From Silvimonas terrae (lineage in GTDB: Bacteria; Pseudomonadota; Gammaproteobacteria; Burkholderiales; Chitinibacteraceae), in the NCBI RefSeq assembly GCF_014202765.1, contig NZ_JACHHN010000008.1, positions 168,530 to 232,529 on the forward strand: a stretch of 64,000 nt of DNA. The letters run 5' to 3'. Position numbers and translations under genes: made by a program. The notes beneath the pieces are model-generated. The model was not told the origin of the DNA and did no database searches. It was given only the letters and a program-made list of their open reading frames with translations. Shown one piece after another: positions 63,190 to 64,000 of this stretch; within the stretch, counting starts at the first letter, position 1; every line of letters starts with the position of its first letter.

Positions 63190-63852
63190 ATGGCTAACAC
63201 AGCATACGGATATGGCCAAGGCCGTGCCGGTGGCCGACGCGCAACAGGTCTGGTAGGCGTGGTGGTTTTCCACGTTCTCCTGATTTACGCGTTGATTTCA
63301 GGCCTGGCACAGGACGCGGTCAAGAAGATCCAGCAAAAGGTGGAAGTCTCGATCATCAGCGAGCCGCCCCCGCCACCCCCTCCGCCGCCCCCTCCCAAAG
63401 TAGAGAAGGTCATTCCCAAGGCCGCACCGCCGGTGCCGCAGCCCAAGGCATACGTGCCGCCGGTTGAGCATCCGAACAATGCGCCTGCGCCGACGGCTAT
63501 TGCCGCGACGACCTCTGATCCGGCTCCGCAGCCACCGGCCCCGCCGCCTGCACCTGCGCCAGCGCCGGCTCCCAGTGGTCCGTTGTCAGCCAAGGGCAAC
63601 TGCACTCACCTTGAAAACCCGGAATATCCAGGCAAAGCCATGGAAGACGGGATCGAGGGTCTGGTTTCCGTTGTGTTTACCTTTGGTAGCAACGGCAAAT
63701 TCAGCGCGATCGACAGCATGAACTTCAAAGGGATTCCTGCTTCGTACCGCAGCCAGTTCAAGAGTGAGATTACCAAGGCTCTGCAAGGCTATGCCTGCCC
63801 GGCCGGCTCGTTCGTTTACGAGTACAACTTCCATATGAATTCCGATTCCTGA
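63190..63852 (+). CDS. tonB: Energy transducer TonB
   Basis: A 220-residue TonB: cytosolic N-terminus ending RRATG, one helix LVGVVVFHVLLIYALISGL (about 18-37), a rigid Pro-rich periplasmic span (SEPPPPPPPPPPP and PAPQPPAPPPAPAPAPAP), and the C-terminal domain (NCTHLENPEYPGKAMEDGIEGLVSVVFTFGSNGKFSAIDSMNFKGIPASYRSQFKSEITKALQGYACPAG). The two cysteines in the C-domain (about 144 and 209) may bond. It lies 179 bases after the receptor and 32 bases before exbB. I chose the ATG at 63190; an in-frame TTG at 63178 is less likely. Confidence 0.92.
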   Translation: MANTAYGYGQGRAGGRRATGLVGVVVFHVLLIYALISGLAQDAVKKIQQKVEVSIISEPPPPPPPPPPPKVEKVIPKAAPPVPQPKAYVPPVEHPNNAPAPTAIAATTSDPAPQPPAPPPAPAPAPAPSGPLSAKGNCTHLENPEYPGKAMEDGIEGLVSVVFTFGSNGKFSAIDSMNFKGIPASYRSQFKSEITKALQGYACPAGSFVYEYNFHMNSDS

Positions 63853-63884
63853 CCGGAATCACCGTTAGCACAAGGGTCACGATC

Positions 63885-64000
63885 ATGACTAAGCAATTCT
63901 CTACTTTCATCAAATCTTTCGCTGCTGTGGCCGGCCTGATGGCTGTGTCCGCTGTGGCCTCCGCCGCTGAAGGCGCCAACCCGTACGGCATCGACGCACT
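63885..64000 (+). CDS. exbB: ExbB/TolQ-type proton channel, N-terminus only (cut by window end)
   Basis: The first 38 codons are seen: MTKQFSTFIKSFAAVAGLMAVSAVASAAEGANPYGIDAL. A signal-like segment precedes AEGANPYGIDAL, which in many betaproteobacterial ExbB proteins begins the mature part (NPYGLxALW). ExbB with ExbD powers TonB by the proton gradient. AAGGG is nine bases before the ATG. Position directly after tonB supports the call, but only the start is inside the window. Confidence 0.75.
   Translation, partial: MTKQFSTFIKSFAAVAGLMAVSAVASAAEGANPYGIDA

Overview
The window reads as chromosomal DNA of a motile, aerobic Gram-negative betaproteobacterium. My best guess is the Neisseriales side, near Chitinibacteraceae or Chromobacteriaceae; no rRNA is present to prove it. 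The signs are moderately high GC, a stand-alone 92-residue IF-1, flagellar export genes in the proteobacterial order, and interspersed ATTCC(N)GGAAT palindromes resembling the dRS3 repeats of Neisseria. I see no tRNA, rRNA, CRISPR array, transposase or prophage gene.

Layout. 1-5.5 kb: the tail of a substrate-binding protein, a CSS-EAL c-di-GMP phosphodiesterase, a flavin reductase, a DsbA/FrnE-like protein, an unknown two-domain protein and ppa. 5.8-17.2 kb: a PatZ-like acyl-CoA ligase/acetyltransferase, HdeD, a divergent pirin/LysR pair, a cytochrome b561-YceI-YceI operon, beta-carbonic anhydrase, a Cof-type HAD phosphatase, and the nemR/nemA electrophile-response pair. 17.4-23.2 kb: pepN, then a sulfite reductase plus DUF934 operon. 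23.5-31.4 kb: one long minus-strand operon of three RDD proteins, SpoIIM-like, DUF4129, DUF4350, MoxR and DUF58, almost every gene overlapping the next. 32-37.2 kb: an efflux MFS pump with its MarR regulator, MgtC, a molybdate operon without modA, and infA.

37.2-42.9 kb: a sulfur-handling operon (cysteine dioxygenase, Crp/Fnr regulator, 1-Cys peroxiredoxin, persulfide dioxygenase-rhodanese fusion) with two Crp/Fnr-like palindromes, then DUF1398 and a MerR/carboxymuconolactone decarboxylase pair. 42.9-48.6 kb: rlmJ, aroA, a small membrane protein, htpG with a textbook sigma-32 promoter, and a HAD phosphatase. 48.6-58.3 kb: flagellar flhBA on the minus strand and fliK, fliLMNOPQR on the plus strand, with a consensus sigma-54 promoter at fliK. 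58.3-64 kb: a small membrane protein, an RluA-type pseudouridine synthase, a long AT-rich leader with two palindromes, a TonB-dependent receptor, tonB and the start of exbB.

The gaps between genes carry a mosaic of multicopy repeats: a long-stem hairpin family, TAGCCCGGATG-type repeats and dRS3-like palindromes. These explain most of the apparent small ORFs there. The most noteworthy items are the self-contained sulfur operon with its predicted regulon sites, the membrane-associated MoxR/RDD operon, the modA-less mod operon bracketed by an inverted repeat, and the repeat families.
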